Source of the DNA: Urechis unicinctus
Taxonomy: Eukaryota; Annelida; Polychaeta; Xenopneusta; Urechidae
DNA length: 64,000 nt
Assembly: GCA_034190875.2 (NCBI GenBank)
Contig: CM067353.1
Span: forward strand, 37,594,642 to 37,658,641
Direction: 5' to 3'
Part shown: positions 41,915-54,960 of the stretch, in pieces
Position numbering within the stretch: the first letter of the stretch is position 1
Layout: each line of letters opens with the position of its first letter
Program-made: the position numbers and the translations under genes
Notes under the pieces: model-generated
Databases searched by the model: none
Told to the model about the DNA's origin: nothing
Seen by the model: the letters and a program-made list of their open reading frames with translations, nothing else

Positions 41915-43035
41915 TCACTGTGAATTAGAGATCGCTTGAATGGATTAATATGTTCTATTTTCCGAAGTTATTTTCAAAGAGGCTATGCATGTCATGGTTA
42001 TGAAAGGTGTTTATCCGGGTTAGAAAATATTGCTCTTCTGCAAGAAAAAACTAAAAACAAGAAACCGTAAGTTATTGCCCCACACTTTAGTCCACATCAA
42101 CTTCATATCATCACATATAGCGTGTAAGCTTGTATTAGACTCTGGATCACCGCATTGAATATCGGCTTAGGGGCCATGTCGCACAACATAAATTTCATGG
42201 ATATTTGTGAGTGAGGACTTTGAACGGGTGTTCCCTGTACATCATCTCTTTGCAAGAAGTGTCATTAAAGTAAATCTTTCGTTTCGGGCGTACCGAAGGG
42301 TCATTAGAGCATTTATATTGCCCATTTTAATTCACATTTTCCTTCAGCTTAGCTCAAGACGCCATGCTATAAGTATGTAGATCATTGTCAAAAAACCACT
42401 TGATGGCTGTTTTGTTATACGAATGTTTGACTGCAGAAAGCTATACAATAATGCTACAGCAAGTGTCTAATGCATTGCAGCAAATAGTGCCAAGGTACAC
42501 ACCTGATTGAAGCAGACATAGTCTTCTTGTCGTTAATGAAAGTAGCCATTGCGGGGAAATAATTTGCTCCAAATAAGGTATCTGATTGTCCAGGGCCTAA
42601 GGTACCACAGCAATCTATGGAACCCGATAAATAAGTTCACCTACAACCGCAAATGATCAATACATGATCTTATTATAAATGGCGTGTGCGAAATGCTACA
42701 TTTGGTCGTTTAGTTATTTTTGCATTCGCATCGCATAGTGCTTGTTGGCCATTCACATGGTGATAGAATATATGGATAACCCAGAGCTCGTTTAAATCCC
42801 GAAATTCGATTACCTTTGGCGTTTTTGTGCCATACAATAGCGCCACAATCAGCTTACGTACATAACGAAATGTGCAAAATTTAATGTAAATACCGGATAA
42901 GCTGCAAGAATAATAAACCGTACATAGTGACGCCAGCTTATTTATTACTGCTAAAGCGAATGTGAATTATAATGCTCAAATAACGGTTAAAATATAGAGT
43001 GAAGCCTCGGAATCAACACGAATAGTGTAATTTAA
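41915..43035. other. Non-coding stretch between two TA arrays
   Basis: About 1.1 kb with no recognisable gene or repeat. A short resemblance exists between 42375-42440 and 49170-49280 (CTTGATGGC, then ATACGAATGTTTGAC), which may mark another diverged repeat family, but it is too short to define. Confidence 0.4.
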
Positions 43036-43463
<428 letters not shown>

Positions 43464-43464
43464 C

Positions 43465-46400
43465 CGTTTCAGATTTTATAAGCAGTGACTAAGGACTAAC
43501 TAATCCCTAATATTCTCAAGTTAGGTTTTAGATCACTTTATTTTAGGAGCTTCATATAGGACCGATGATTGCTACGGCACGTTTCCATTAGCTTTAAATT
43601 TCGGTATTGGATGCCGGTGCTGGTTCCCTGTAATGAGATTGTGAAGCAGACAGTTTTGCTTAAATGAGCGAAAAGCTATATTGTGCAATCTTATGTAGAT
43701 ATATGGGTTCACATGCTACGGTCAGCTATATGTGTATGAAGAGATGGAGGTAGAAACATTTCACTAAATTCCTTCTGCTGTCGTCTTGAATGAAATACTT
43801 AGTATATATAAACATTTAACGTATGTGTTCTTTTGATTGGTTTCTGTGCCTATCGTGACAAACGTGGCTTTATTTTATATAAAGTATTGCTTAATATTAC
43901 GATCTTGGTTATTCATTAAATAAGCTCTTATATAGCCGAATTGTGGCATTGCCATAAATAAATGTTATGACCGGCCATATTGATGGATAACCATAATTGA
44001 AAAACTTAACTTGTTAAGCACATACAGTTTACTTATTAGAACGCAGTTATAAATCGTTTATGCAATATTTACTATGAAAAATTGGATGACGTATATCAGT
44101 ATTGTCCGGGAATATGACGCATCCGAGGGCAAGTGTCACTATAAATCATCGCTCTATCTTATCATCTAGTGCTATTAACCTTAAGAAGTATTGCCACGCA
44201 TCACTCACAAACAGTTAATGAACAATGACGACTGAAATGCCCGCATTGCCTTCGCAACATACTAACGGATGCTCTTTATGACACAAACACGGACCATATT
44301 GGCCTTGTCATCAATGGCATTAAACGTAGACATTGCCTGTATCTGCGGTCGGGCCCATTCTGAACGATTGATCAAGCACACTGGCTGTCAAGCTTTGTCA
44401 CAATAAGCAAAGCTGACTTTTAGCGCAGACTGTTTATCTCTTGACATTTAGATTAGTATATAAATCATACAATATTCGGTAATATTTTTGATCGTTGACA
44501 GTCTTAGTGTTTTGACCTTTATTCTAACATCACCTTTTTTACTGTATATTCACAAACACAAACCATAACGTTTAACAGGGCCCCATAATATGAGAAAATA
44601 GAATACATTCGAAAATCATCCCACATCCACATCCCACGCTGCATATATGATCTTTCTTAAATATTCGACACATATACGGTGTTTGGCACCTTCGAACAGT
44701 GAAAAATCATTCAAATAGATTTCCCCGCTATTTGATGAGATGGGACTATGAAATGGGACCTGATTTGCTTGATGTTGGCGTTGGGTGGTGCTGAGAACCT
44801 TTTTGTACCCGTTGCTGCCAAAGACTTTGACAGCTTCTCCCATACCTTCCAAAAGAGCTCTGCGATGAGGCATAACTGCAATTAGTGGAACCATAATTCG
44901 CCACATAGATCGTAGCTTTGTTTCACGTAATAATCTTTCTCTGCCGCTTCATAGAAGCTTTCGTGGCGTATTGTTTCCTAAATGTTTGCCATGCGGTATT
45001 GCCGTCGATATAGTGTCTTCAATGTGTAATGGGTATCCGTACAATGAAGTTACCTCTAAAACATTGCAATCAAAAAGGAGGGGTCTGTGTTGCATTTATT
45101 AATTTCTCGCTACTCTATGCCCGATAAGATAATATATATCACTAGTATTGCGAGGGCGCCTTTTCTTAACCAGCCATTCTCTCGTTCAGTTCAAACAGTA
45201 AAATGAAAGTAGCCGCAGGGCCATTTGACCAACTCGCTACCGTTCAGTGATGATCCTTGAGATACGGACGAGCCGCCACAACAAAAGTATGAATTTGATC
45301 ATGTTATGCGCGATGTGCATCATCTGCAAACGGCGCATATGAGTCGGAAAGCCGAATGTCCTCATTGTCGCTAACAACAAACGATAGTTTCATCTGAGCG
45401 TAGAGTAGATTAAAGTGGGAAAGCTATTGCAAGTGATCCGGTATTTGGACCTACCAAATGTATGGTGACAAAGTGCACGTTACTGTAGCGTCCATGATTG
45501 ACTATTTATCCTCTCAAGATACACAGTAGCCCATCAAATTAGCAGCATTGACATAAATCCGTAGGTATTATTGGACATATGATTACAGCCGGCAGTTAGT
45601 ATCTCTCTTACCTAATTTTCCTCGTTGCCAAATCTGCTGTTGGGACAAATAAATCTATTCATTTCATTAATCGGGCCCTATTTTGTCAGGATAAAAAGCG
45701 TAAGGCATATTTAAAGCTATGCAATTTTTTAAATCTACCGGAACATCTAAACTTCAAAGCAATCAAATATCGTCACTGAGATGATTTCTACAGTCGAATA
45801 GCGAATCGCTATACTCGTTGACGTTGTCTAATATCCCGTTTTCTCCGATCCCAGAAGCTTTAGGTTATAGATATCCGACTGACAAATCGGGCACATAATT
45901 AGAAACAACCTATCCCAATGCGAAAATATCTGCTGCTATTATTATACCAATCGATCGTTATGAGTCGATATCGGCAGTATGAATAATATGATGAGCACGA
46001 GTTCATTTACTTGACCAACAAAGGCAAATAATGCATCATCATTGCATCATTATCATAAACATGCGCAGGTACAATGATCGTAAACGTATCACATGCTGAA
46101 TGCGTTTAATGCTAGGCATCCTTATAAAGATCGAGTAATCATGAATGCATATGCGTTAAATGCAGTAATCCGTAGTATATATCCCTGCCAGCTAACGATT
46201 TATAATTAAGTCCTATGGCACAGTTACTACTGTTTTTTTCGATAGCATTTGAATTGCCATACTTTTGTGTAGATTATTGTTCATACTGACACGACAAAGA
46301 TTAGTAGGCTTGGGGCCGGGAATTTTCGTTGATGTTTCGGCGGCGGGTGTCGATATGTAAGATAGCAATGGGTAGCTCGATGTCATATTATAAGATATTT

Positions 46401-47510
46401 CAGAGCATTGAAAACGCAGCGGTGTTAGTCTACTTGTAAATATCGTATAGGCGTTAAGTACGTGCACGAATAACCAATACGTCATGCGAAAGGCTTGCCT
46501 GGCAGTCCGCATTGCGTATAAGCTAGCAATGTGTTCCTGCTATAAATTAGTTCCCTAGCGCTTGGCCTAAATAATAAGTCAAGAATACATCGAACAACAT
46601 GTTCTTTATACTTCTCTTCCAAACAACTCTCAAACAACAACGAAACGGGGTCATTTGCGTTCTTATGCAAGCCCAGCGCTGTAACCTTTGAAATGTTTAC
46701 CCGTTCGTGAATCGATATGGCAGTATATATCAAACAGAAAAAAACGACTATGGTGATCTCCTCATCAGCACTACCACCATCATCACCACCCTCACAATCA
46801 TCATAAGATTTAGGATTTTATGACTTTTGCGAGAATGTCTAGCTTTCAGTATTAATGGCGATGTAGCCTTATCAAAGAAGTTGATTACTGGGATAAATCA
46901 TGCCTGGTTGCTTTATAAATGTTGCAATTCTACGCGGCACAGACGGTAAAGCGACCCGATTACGCTCTGCTGATTCCATTTTTGACAAAGGTTGGTGAGC
47001 CAAATCGACGCGAATTAACCGCCGCTGCGCGATCGGTCACCAAAGCTCCCCATTTTCTTGCTTGGTATCTAGTTATTTGGCTATGTGACAATAATGACAG
47101 TAATGTAGTTTCGGCCCGATGATGATTGGGTTGTAGCCTAGGGGATACGTTTCCTGGCTGACAGTGATTTATGGCGTTGAAGGCTGAGTTAAACTGGTAA
47201 GTTAAATTTTCTAATGTCAGTGATGCATCGAAGGTGATAGAATAGGTGATGGCTAAACCTGTGGACGTGTAAGTCATGTTTAAGATTGTCAATATATATA
47301 TATATAATGAATCGATAGGATTTCATAGGGGTTCATTGACGGTATAGATATTGTATTGTTGGCTATGGCCTGGATGAGTTTGATATACGTGTACGTTGAC
47401 TATGCCTCAGCGTCCTGTGAAGGTTGCGTCGTTGCTAGAAATGTATAAACGTTGTGAAGGTGACCGCGGAAATTTACAGGATGCATGAAGGGGAGTTATG
47501 GTGCAATACT
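43465..47510. other. Non-coding stretch with a few unassigned frames
   Basis: About 4 kb without a supported gene. Open frames at 44616-44906 (minus, 96 codons), 46213-46512 (minus, 99 codons) and 46960-47292 (minus, 110 codons) have no family I can name. The segment 46920-47120 is noticeably richer in G+C than its surroundings. A short CAT/CAC microsatellite is at 46763-46806. No tRNA or rRNA is seen. Confidence 0.4.
46763..46806. repeat. Short CAT/CAC-rich microsatellite
   Basis: An irregular run of CAT, CAC and ACC triplets (CACTACCACCATCATCACC and following), about 40 bp long. Confidence 0.75.
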
Positions 47511-47514
47511 CGCA

Positions 47515-48255
47515 TGTAGTTATTGGTAGTTGCAGATCGACACTCACATTCACTGATTGGGTTAGTGACCTACACTCACAAGCAGTGAATGGTTGTTACT
47601 GATGGACACTCACACACAGAGTAGGGGATTCCGAGAACGATAGTCACAAGCAGCGAAGGCGAGTTACAGACTGACACTCACGGGCAATGAAGGGTAGTTT
47701 CAGACCAATGCATGTAAGCAGTAAAAGTTTGTAAGAGACCGACACCCACAGGCAGTGAAGGAGAGTTGCAGACCGATACTCGCTGCCAGTGAATGGTAGT
47801 TAGAAACCGACAATCACTAACCAGCAGTGATTGGTAGTTGGAATCCGACACTCCCGAGCATTGAAGAGGAGTAAATGACCGACACTCGCATGAAAGGAAT
47901 GGTAGTTACAGACTGATACTCAAGAAGTGTAGTAGAGTAATCGGCTGATACTTACAATCAGTAAATTGCAGTTAGAGACCTCATTAGTGAAGTGGGGCTA
48001 AAGAGCAACACTCATAAGCAGTGAATAGTCGTTACAGACCGAAAATCACAAGCAGTGAAGAGGAGTTGCAGACCGATACTCGTATGCCGTGAATGATAGT
48101 CGCGGACTTACACTCATAATAAATGAAGGAGAGTTGCAGACCGACACTCACTAGCAATAATACCAAAAGCATCGAAAGGTAGTTAGAGACTGACACTCAA
48201 ACGAAATGTTGTAGATTTGTAGACCGATACCCACAATCAGTGACATGGAGTGACA
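47515..48255. repeat. Minisatellite, units of about 34-36 bp, about 20 units
   Basis: A degenerate tandem array. Each unit follows the pattern GCAGTGAA, GG(A/T)AGTT, GCAGACCGA, then ACTCACAA. Clear units occur at about 47566, 47644, 47750, 47785, 48016, 48050 and 48120. Unit starts are spaced 33-36 bp, with some units carrying 3-10 bp changes. There are no unique spacers between the repeats and no conserved direct repeat, so it is not a CRISPR array. Frames are not preserved through the array, so it does not encode a repeat protein. Confidence 0.88.
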
Positions 48256-48259
48256 AGCA

Positions 48260-51200
48260 ATTATATTATGATCGTTCACAGACTTAGCGTTCTGACAGTT
48301 AACTGTGTGTTATTCTTGATAAAAGAAAGTTTAACATAATCCGTCACTATTCTACAGGAACTATCAGTGCGGCATAAATCTTCAAGCAATGATAAATATG
48401 TAAACTGGTAAACACGGACACGTTGTTGATTCTACGAAAACTTGAATAAGGACACCATCAATTGATCTCTAATCAATCTCTGGCCGACAATTATGAACAA
48501 AACAACCAGGAGGAAGGACAGGGAATCAGTCATTCCAATAGCGTTCTGCGTCGGGCTACACACTGAGATATAACGATTTGATAATAAGAACTTGAGATCA
48601 GCAACAGAAAAATATATAATGAACTGCTGGCTAAATAAAAACATAGGCATGTAGTGAGTACAATCAAGTTAGCCTATATTTATTGCACATTAATCGAGCG
48701 CATGTCGACAAACAATGCAGGGACAGGCTCTCTCCCTTTTGACGTGATAATGTTTATTCTCTAAGCAACAATTCATTCTACTTATAGCATATTCCCTCAT
48801 GGTTCAGAAACAACAACTCGACGACGTTAGAACAAGCCACGAAAACTTGGTTACATACATCATATTTGACGTTTGCAAAAGAAATTAATTGCCTGCGTTT
48901 GGCATGAAGCATCGGCTGTGAGACCCATAAGAACTCATTTCGCTGCTTCCTAAATGAAATTTATGGTACGAACTATAATATACACAAAAGAGCCCAGGGT
49001 AGATATGGTACACACATACAATACATTATATACTGCAACGATTGCCCGAAAGCCTTATTTTTACCATATCTATGGGACCATTTACGACCAACGATCACCA
49101 AAAAGTAATTCATTGAATATGCATTGATTGCCACTATGTATCATTAAATAATATTTATATTTGAAATGACTTGATGGCCGATAACCAACATATTTGTTTT
49201 CATCTAAATAGTAATATGCTTTAGGGCGCTGTAAAGCTTGACTGACTTTTTGATACGAATGTTTGACAGTGGGAACATGTTTGTCTTGTCAGTGGTTGTA
49301 ATCACGAGAACATGGTATAACTCATCGAAATGTAAGGCAACATGATCTCTACCGGGTACTTTGCTTGACGGATCCGATACATATTTGTAACAATGCTAGT
49401 GCTCGAAAACATTTCCACAAACCTTATGTATGATTATGAATATCAATCATTTAATGTAATACGATGTAATCCGATTGAGAACCTTGGTTGCAAAAGCATA
49501 TACGAGGAACATTCATGACCTTAAACAACCATGCATTGGTTACATACCGTACCCAATATGCCGTACCACTATGCAATATTCCGTGGTTAAGGAAATCAAA
49601 CTTCATTATAGCTAACGTTTCCTCCGCGAATGTTATTGTCGTCCGTAAAACGGCCATGTAATCAAGCTTTATGGGGGCAATATATAATAGCTTTAAGGCC
49701 GAAAATGGTAAGCACTGTGTTGGATAATCCGATAAATGATCCACCAACCAGAAGGCATCTGGCCTCCAAACGCATTAAGGTACAAGTTCTTGCTCGGACA
49801 ATCGTAGTGTCAGGCAGCATACATTAAGTAATTTAGGTAAAACCAAGCGAATATCTATGTATTTTTCTAATGATTCGCGAGATGATTTTTTCTGGTGGTT
49901 AGCAGCTGTGTTAACGACCATTGCAGTTAAATATTTATAGCAATAACATGGAGAGAATACAATTCTCAATGCATGGCATGTGTGACATATTTTAGAGCCG
50001 TCACAGAGTGATCAGCTATACACGTAAGAAACCGAAGGAGAATCGAGTGATTGCTTATCTATTTCTTGGCTCATATCATATGCAAACTGCCGTTTTAATT
50101 CCATCAGTGATGATACTTCATCCTGGAGATATATAATGGAAGAGGATTCTTTGCTATGCAGTAATAACCAATCGTGCAAATCAGCGTCTTGGCAACTGAT
50201 ATTACAGGTGATAACGCCGGCTTCAACGACAGTGCAGTAGCATCAAATGTATGAAACATGCTTTTTGAATATGGAAGCCTTAAAATGACACCCCAGCATA
50301 CTGTATTCAATTGACTGCCTGATACTAGTACTCATGCGGGCAAAACTGAAGCAAGTCAGAATGCAGATGAGCATATGTGTTTCCCTTTGTTGTGATTGCT
50401 TTAAAATTTAATTGATGAATAGGTGATTTCCCCCAAGATATCTGCGTTTAGCTACTTACGCCAATTGCAATTTAGACCGTAGAAAAGATAACATTTGCAT
50501 CATTGTATCTGCTGTATCTGAACGATAGGAATACATGACCAAGTTAAAATATCTAAAGATCTGCCGGAGCTGGTGAGTTGTGTAATAAGAAATCGCCCAC
50601 TGTGATTTCTGAGAAATCACATTCTATGATATGTCGTATCATTTGCTACTTTGCAGTCAATTACATGGAAAGTTCTTGGTCTGGTTAGTTATGTCTTTAT
50701 ATAGAATGTTAGGGTGCTATTGTAGATGAGGAGTTTGATTTTAACACTGCAGTTTATTTCGTCTATGAATATCAGCAATATCAAGCATATAAATAACCGA
50801 TTTTGAGTAAATAATCGTTGATAGCATTATCGTTTTGACGAGCATTCACTAATCACAATGTTACTGAAGGAGCGCTACCACTGTGTTATACTGAGGAATA
50901 ATAAAATTGGATATGGTAAGCGTGCATGATACGGCTGGATGACAGGCCGCAAAGCAAAATGGCTGATACTACTGCAAAATGACTGGTAGGTCGAATGCGG
51001 CGCATATGTATGATAAATAATGATGAGTAGAATATATCACAGCACCCATTTGTGAGCAACTTTGCCCACATTATGCAATTACAGAGTATTGCAAACAGTT
51101 CCAACAGGCAGCGCACATATCAATGGTCGTAAGATTTATATTTACTAAATGAAGAGTATGATGAATAGTGAATATCGCAGTCGGCCTTTATTGACTAGCA

Positions 51201-54200
51201 AATTGCGTTTTTGATAGCAGATACCTATCTTAATGTGCAAGCAATGAAAATGTCAAGGGCAAAGCTGCTATCGCACTAACATATTGCATATTTGCCAGGT
51301 TGTACGTCATATGCAAGGTTCAACCTATTATTTATACATATTCGACATCATGTTATCGTGATATAGCCGCGAGCCCATGGCATTATGAGGACCGTTACGC
51401 GGCAAAATAGCATGATTGACTGATTGTCTATCATTTCGGTGCAGCAGACTGACGGAGATAAAACAGATGACGGGAAGTCGCGATGGTTTAGCCGAATAAC
51501 AAGGGTGATAACCGGTTACCAGCATTTTCGCAACAATAATATAGAGTACGATAATCAATAAAGCTGGACTATAAAGAGGTATCATTGGTAATCAAGCCTT
51601 GTGTAGTACAAGAAATGTAAATAATAATTTAATATTCATATAATTAAAATGTTTTTAGGGTGGGGATCATGTGTTGTCTTGTAGTGATTGCTATGCAGGA
51701 TTCGTATTTCTGTATTATGGCAGTGTCGGGGATTTTTTATGTCATTTTGGCGGTCTCGCCATCTCGTTATAACAAAGGCTCCGAATTTGCATAAAAAAAC
51801 GCATAAAGTAACCGATGAAAAATTTACAGCGAACATCTGTCAATTTGCGATATTGTAGATGCAAGTGGTAAAGCAAACCAATTGGCAAAGCAATTATATT
51901 AAAGTCGTCTGACAATATCCATCCTTATATAACATAAGTGCAATAATATTCAATCTCCTACACCCTCGAGCTACTTACTGTGAGAAAGTATTCCAAATTT
52001 CCGTCCTTGGCCCTGTACATGTCTTCTAGAAGAAGTCCAGTACTGGTTTGGCCTGCGCGACGAGTGCACGCATTAAGTACGCTTCAGGCCGGCTGAGATT
52101 TTACCAAAATTGTTCGTATTACATGCATGTATATAATTATGGCTGCATGCAAAACAAAGTATGGAAGCTTAGCGATGGTTTTATGAGTGTCTTGCTGTGA
52201 TGTACAACGTCATCAATTTTGATTATATCCCACTGATGTGCTATACTCGTACAATACAGCAATGCACTGTACCATCGCCTTATAATAGAAAAAAATATTT
52301 TACCAAACTGCGGCACGCTAAATACTGCATTGTTGCAATCCGACTGTCACTGTGTGTTAGGGCCTCTCAAACTGTGCGTGCATGTGTTTCTGCAAATAAA
52401 TATTAATGTGTGTGTACCACATAATTCAAGCACAGCATATTCAGGCAATATATAAGTATCGCAGTGTTCCGAAAATTGGATTTAAAGGGGCACAAGCCAC
52501 GCATCACATCATTACAGCAATAGTCATTGAGTACTTTCGTATATCCATAGGATATTACTCTCACATGAAAACATTATGAAAAGCCTTCCTATACGGAATG
52601 ACAGTAAGTTCGTCCCGTTCTAGGGCACCGGTGGCTACTATGCACATACTTAATTGAAAAGCATATTATATATAAAAATATTTCGCGACAATGTCTGCGC
52701 ATGCCAAAAGTAGTTATTTGGTTGCCATAACAATTCTATGCATCGCGTAAGTCTGCAAAACAATGCTTGCGCAAGTTCGCAAAACAAACCATATATGTTT
52801 TCCTTTTTTAATGCCAAATAGAACAAAACATATATTTCAATACAAATCATGCGCAAGCAAAATATTAGTAAAAAAACATTGCATGTTGTTGCAGTCGATT
52901 TCAATCGCCTTCCGATCGCCTTAGTGGGCATTTGGTACCTATGCCTCAATCCATAGCAATGTGTTATATAATGTTACAGATGCATCAATAAGATATAAAA
53001 GTTTGCTACTTGGTGGGTATTTTTAATTTGTTTTTCTTCTGGTAAACCATCAGTTGACTGGTCTCGCAATATCACGGCTGGGATTTTGAGTATTCCTGCC
53101 TGCGTCAAGTTTGCAACAAACCAGCAAATGGTTGTGATCACTCGATTAAGAATGATAGCAAACCAGCAGCATCCTGACTTTAGCGCTACAGAACGAAACG
53201 GGAAACATGGATACCAAATTAATTTCCGACAGAACCCTAGAACAGCACTCCAGGGGAAAAAAAGCAAGTTTTTGCACCATACCACAATCTTTTTGTCTTT
53301 ATAACTTAGCATTTTTCAAGTTCTATGCGCTAATCAAATAAAGAGACTAGCGTCGAACATCGCGTCCGTCAGTGGACGGTAACAGTACATATGTGACAGC
53401 ATTTTCAACTCGAAGTTTCTGAATTTGTGCCATTGACTCCGATGTTCACTAGGTGGTTGGCTCTCACGGTAGCAGAGATAATAATTAAGTCTTATGAAAG
53501 TCAATGGTGTTGTGTTTGCACATAAGTGACAACACATAAGATTATGGTTAGGAAAGCATTGACTATTGGCACACTTAGGATGAATAGATGACATTTGATA
53601 TATCTTTCGCATAACCGTATCCGCCTAAGTTGTAGGGACAGGTTTTACGAAAGATGCGTATTGCATTCATTTCACTACTTCAAAAACTTAGTAGCCCTGT
53701 ACATTGTGCAAAGCTGTTTTTAACTGCTACTTATGGAAACTATACCCTTCGACTATATCAGGATTATCTGCGGTTTTTCAAGAAATATGTTTGAATTATA
53801 TGTCGCATACCAAGCTTCTAACTAAATAAAATGGGTAAAATGATGTCGCTGAAGAAGTACGCATTTAACTGTAAATAAGCAATCATCAAACGCCAAAATA
53901 TTAAATGTCGGGAAAAGACCTCGCCTCTCTCATCGTATGTGACGCCTACATTGGTATATACGCGACTTGCGATAGATGTTGAGACTACACGATAACACCT
54001 TTCTGAAAACCCAGGATATCAACTGAAGCTCTATGATAGCAGTTGTCAGATATATTACATTAGTATAGATTAAATTGGTTAACTCCATAACAACGCTATT
54101 TACGCCCACCGTATAACATCATTTTTCTCATGTCAACCCTGAAATTCGACATTCAAAGCTGTGCCTTGCACTCTATGTAGTCGCTGAACACATATTTTCT

Positions 54201-54410
54201 TGGTCAGGTACTACTCGCGTCACAATCCAGGGTACGTGCAATGGCCCCCTCATACATTAATCCAACAAACAAAGGTTGCATGTTTTCTAATTAATGGTTA
54301 TATGTTCAATCGTTTGTGTCTTTACCAACACTGGAATATAAACTGGCCATGTCAAGCGAGGCTATAATATACTTATTTTATGTACTTGTTTATTACGGCA
54401 TAGCGTCATC
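48260..54410. other. Non-coding stretch
   Basis: About 6 kb of AT-rich sequence without a recognised gene. Overlapping opposite-strand frames at 52974-53312 (minus, 112 codons) and 53086-53304 (plus, 72 codons) and a 99-codon frame at 52650-52949 (minus) have no known motifs. A small perfect inverted repeat (GTGATTTC and GAAATCAC) lies at 50602-50620. A block near 52900-52940 on the minus strand weakly resembles the core word shared by repeats A and C. Confidence 0.45.
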
Positions 54411-54419
54411 ATGGATTGA

Positions 54420-54960
54420 AGGGTTTTACGATTAATCGATATATTTTTTGGCTCGTCATGCAAAAGCAACTCTACCTTGCACTGCAAAGCAATGTTAATG
54501 CAAACGTACAGAAATTAGGTCGATATTATATTTTTTTTTGCTCCTAACGAGTTCAACTGAACCAGTTTTAGTATTACTGTCGATCAGATATCCGTTGGTT
54601 ATAATGTACGATACACACCTATAAATACTGATAACACCTGTCTGCAAGCTAAAGGAGGAAAGCCCGTAATTAAATATTTGGGAAAAGTAGTTCAATGCAG
54701 ACATCCGCTGAAACATGTTTCTCTGGAAATAAGTATGATCATTCTGTTTGTAAAAACCCTTTAGAGCAACTAGACTGCATCAGCTTTAGCATGGTATAAC
54801 AATGGCGTCATCAATTGAAATGAACAGAACAGGTAAGAAAAAGAAATAGATTAATAACGACGATCTATTGGACACATGCGTATCGCTTCTTTTGCGACCC
54901 AAATGTTCAGGTTTTTACATTTTTTTTCGAATTTGTTAGTAATTTTTTCAGCAATCGATT
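54420..54960 (+). repeat. Repeat A, partial copy A3
   Basis: This copy aligns in the same direction with 35080-36080 of A2: TTGAAGGGTTTTACGATTAA (54418 against 35079), GAGTTCAACTGAACCAG (54550 against 35695), ATATCCGTTGGTTAT, GATACACACCTATA, GCAGACATCCG, ATGTTTCTCTGGAAAT (54715 against 35860) and CAAATGTTCAGG (54900 against 36030). About half of the A2 interval is deleted. At about 54960 similarity to A2 stops and similarity to repeat B copy 4 starts. Confidence 0.85.

Noticed and set aside
44616-44906. 96-codon minus-strand frame with gene-like composition
   Set aside because: No motif, no splice context that I could support and no second copy in the window; chance remains likely.
46213-46512. 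IPGPKP motif in a minus-strand frame, resembling the N-terminal proline-rich hinge of cytochrome P450
   Set aside because: No other P450 motif (I helix, ExxR or heme-binding Cys loop) is found nearby in any frame, and six residues can match by chance.
47515-48255. CRISPR array
   Set aside because: The repeats are degenerate, units abut without unique spacers, no cas genes exist and the sequence is eukaryotic. It is a minisatellite.
52974-53312. 112-codon minus-strand frame with an overlapping 72-codon plus-strand frame
   Set aside because: Neither peptide has a recognisable motif, and frames of this length are expected by chance in 64 kb read in six frames.
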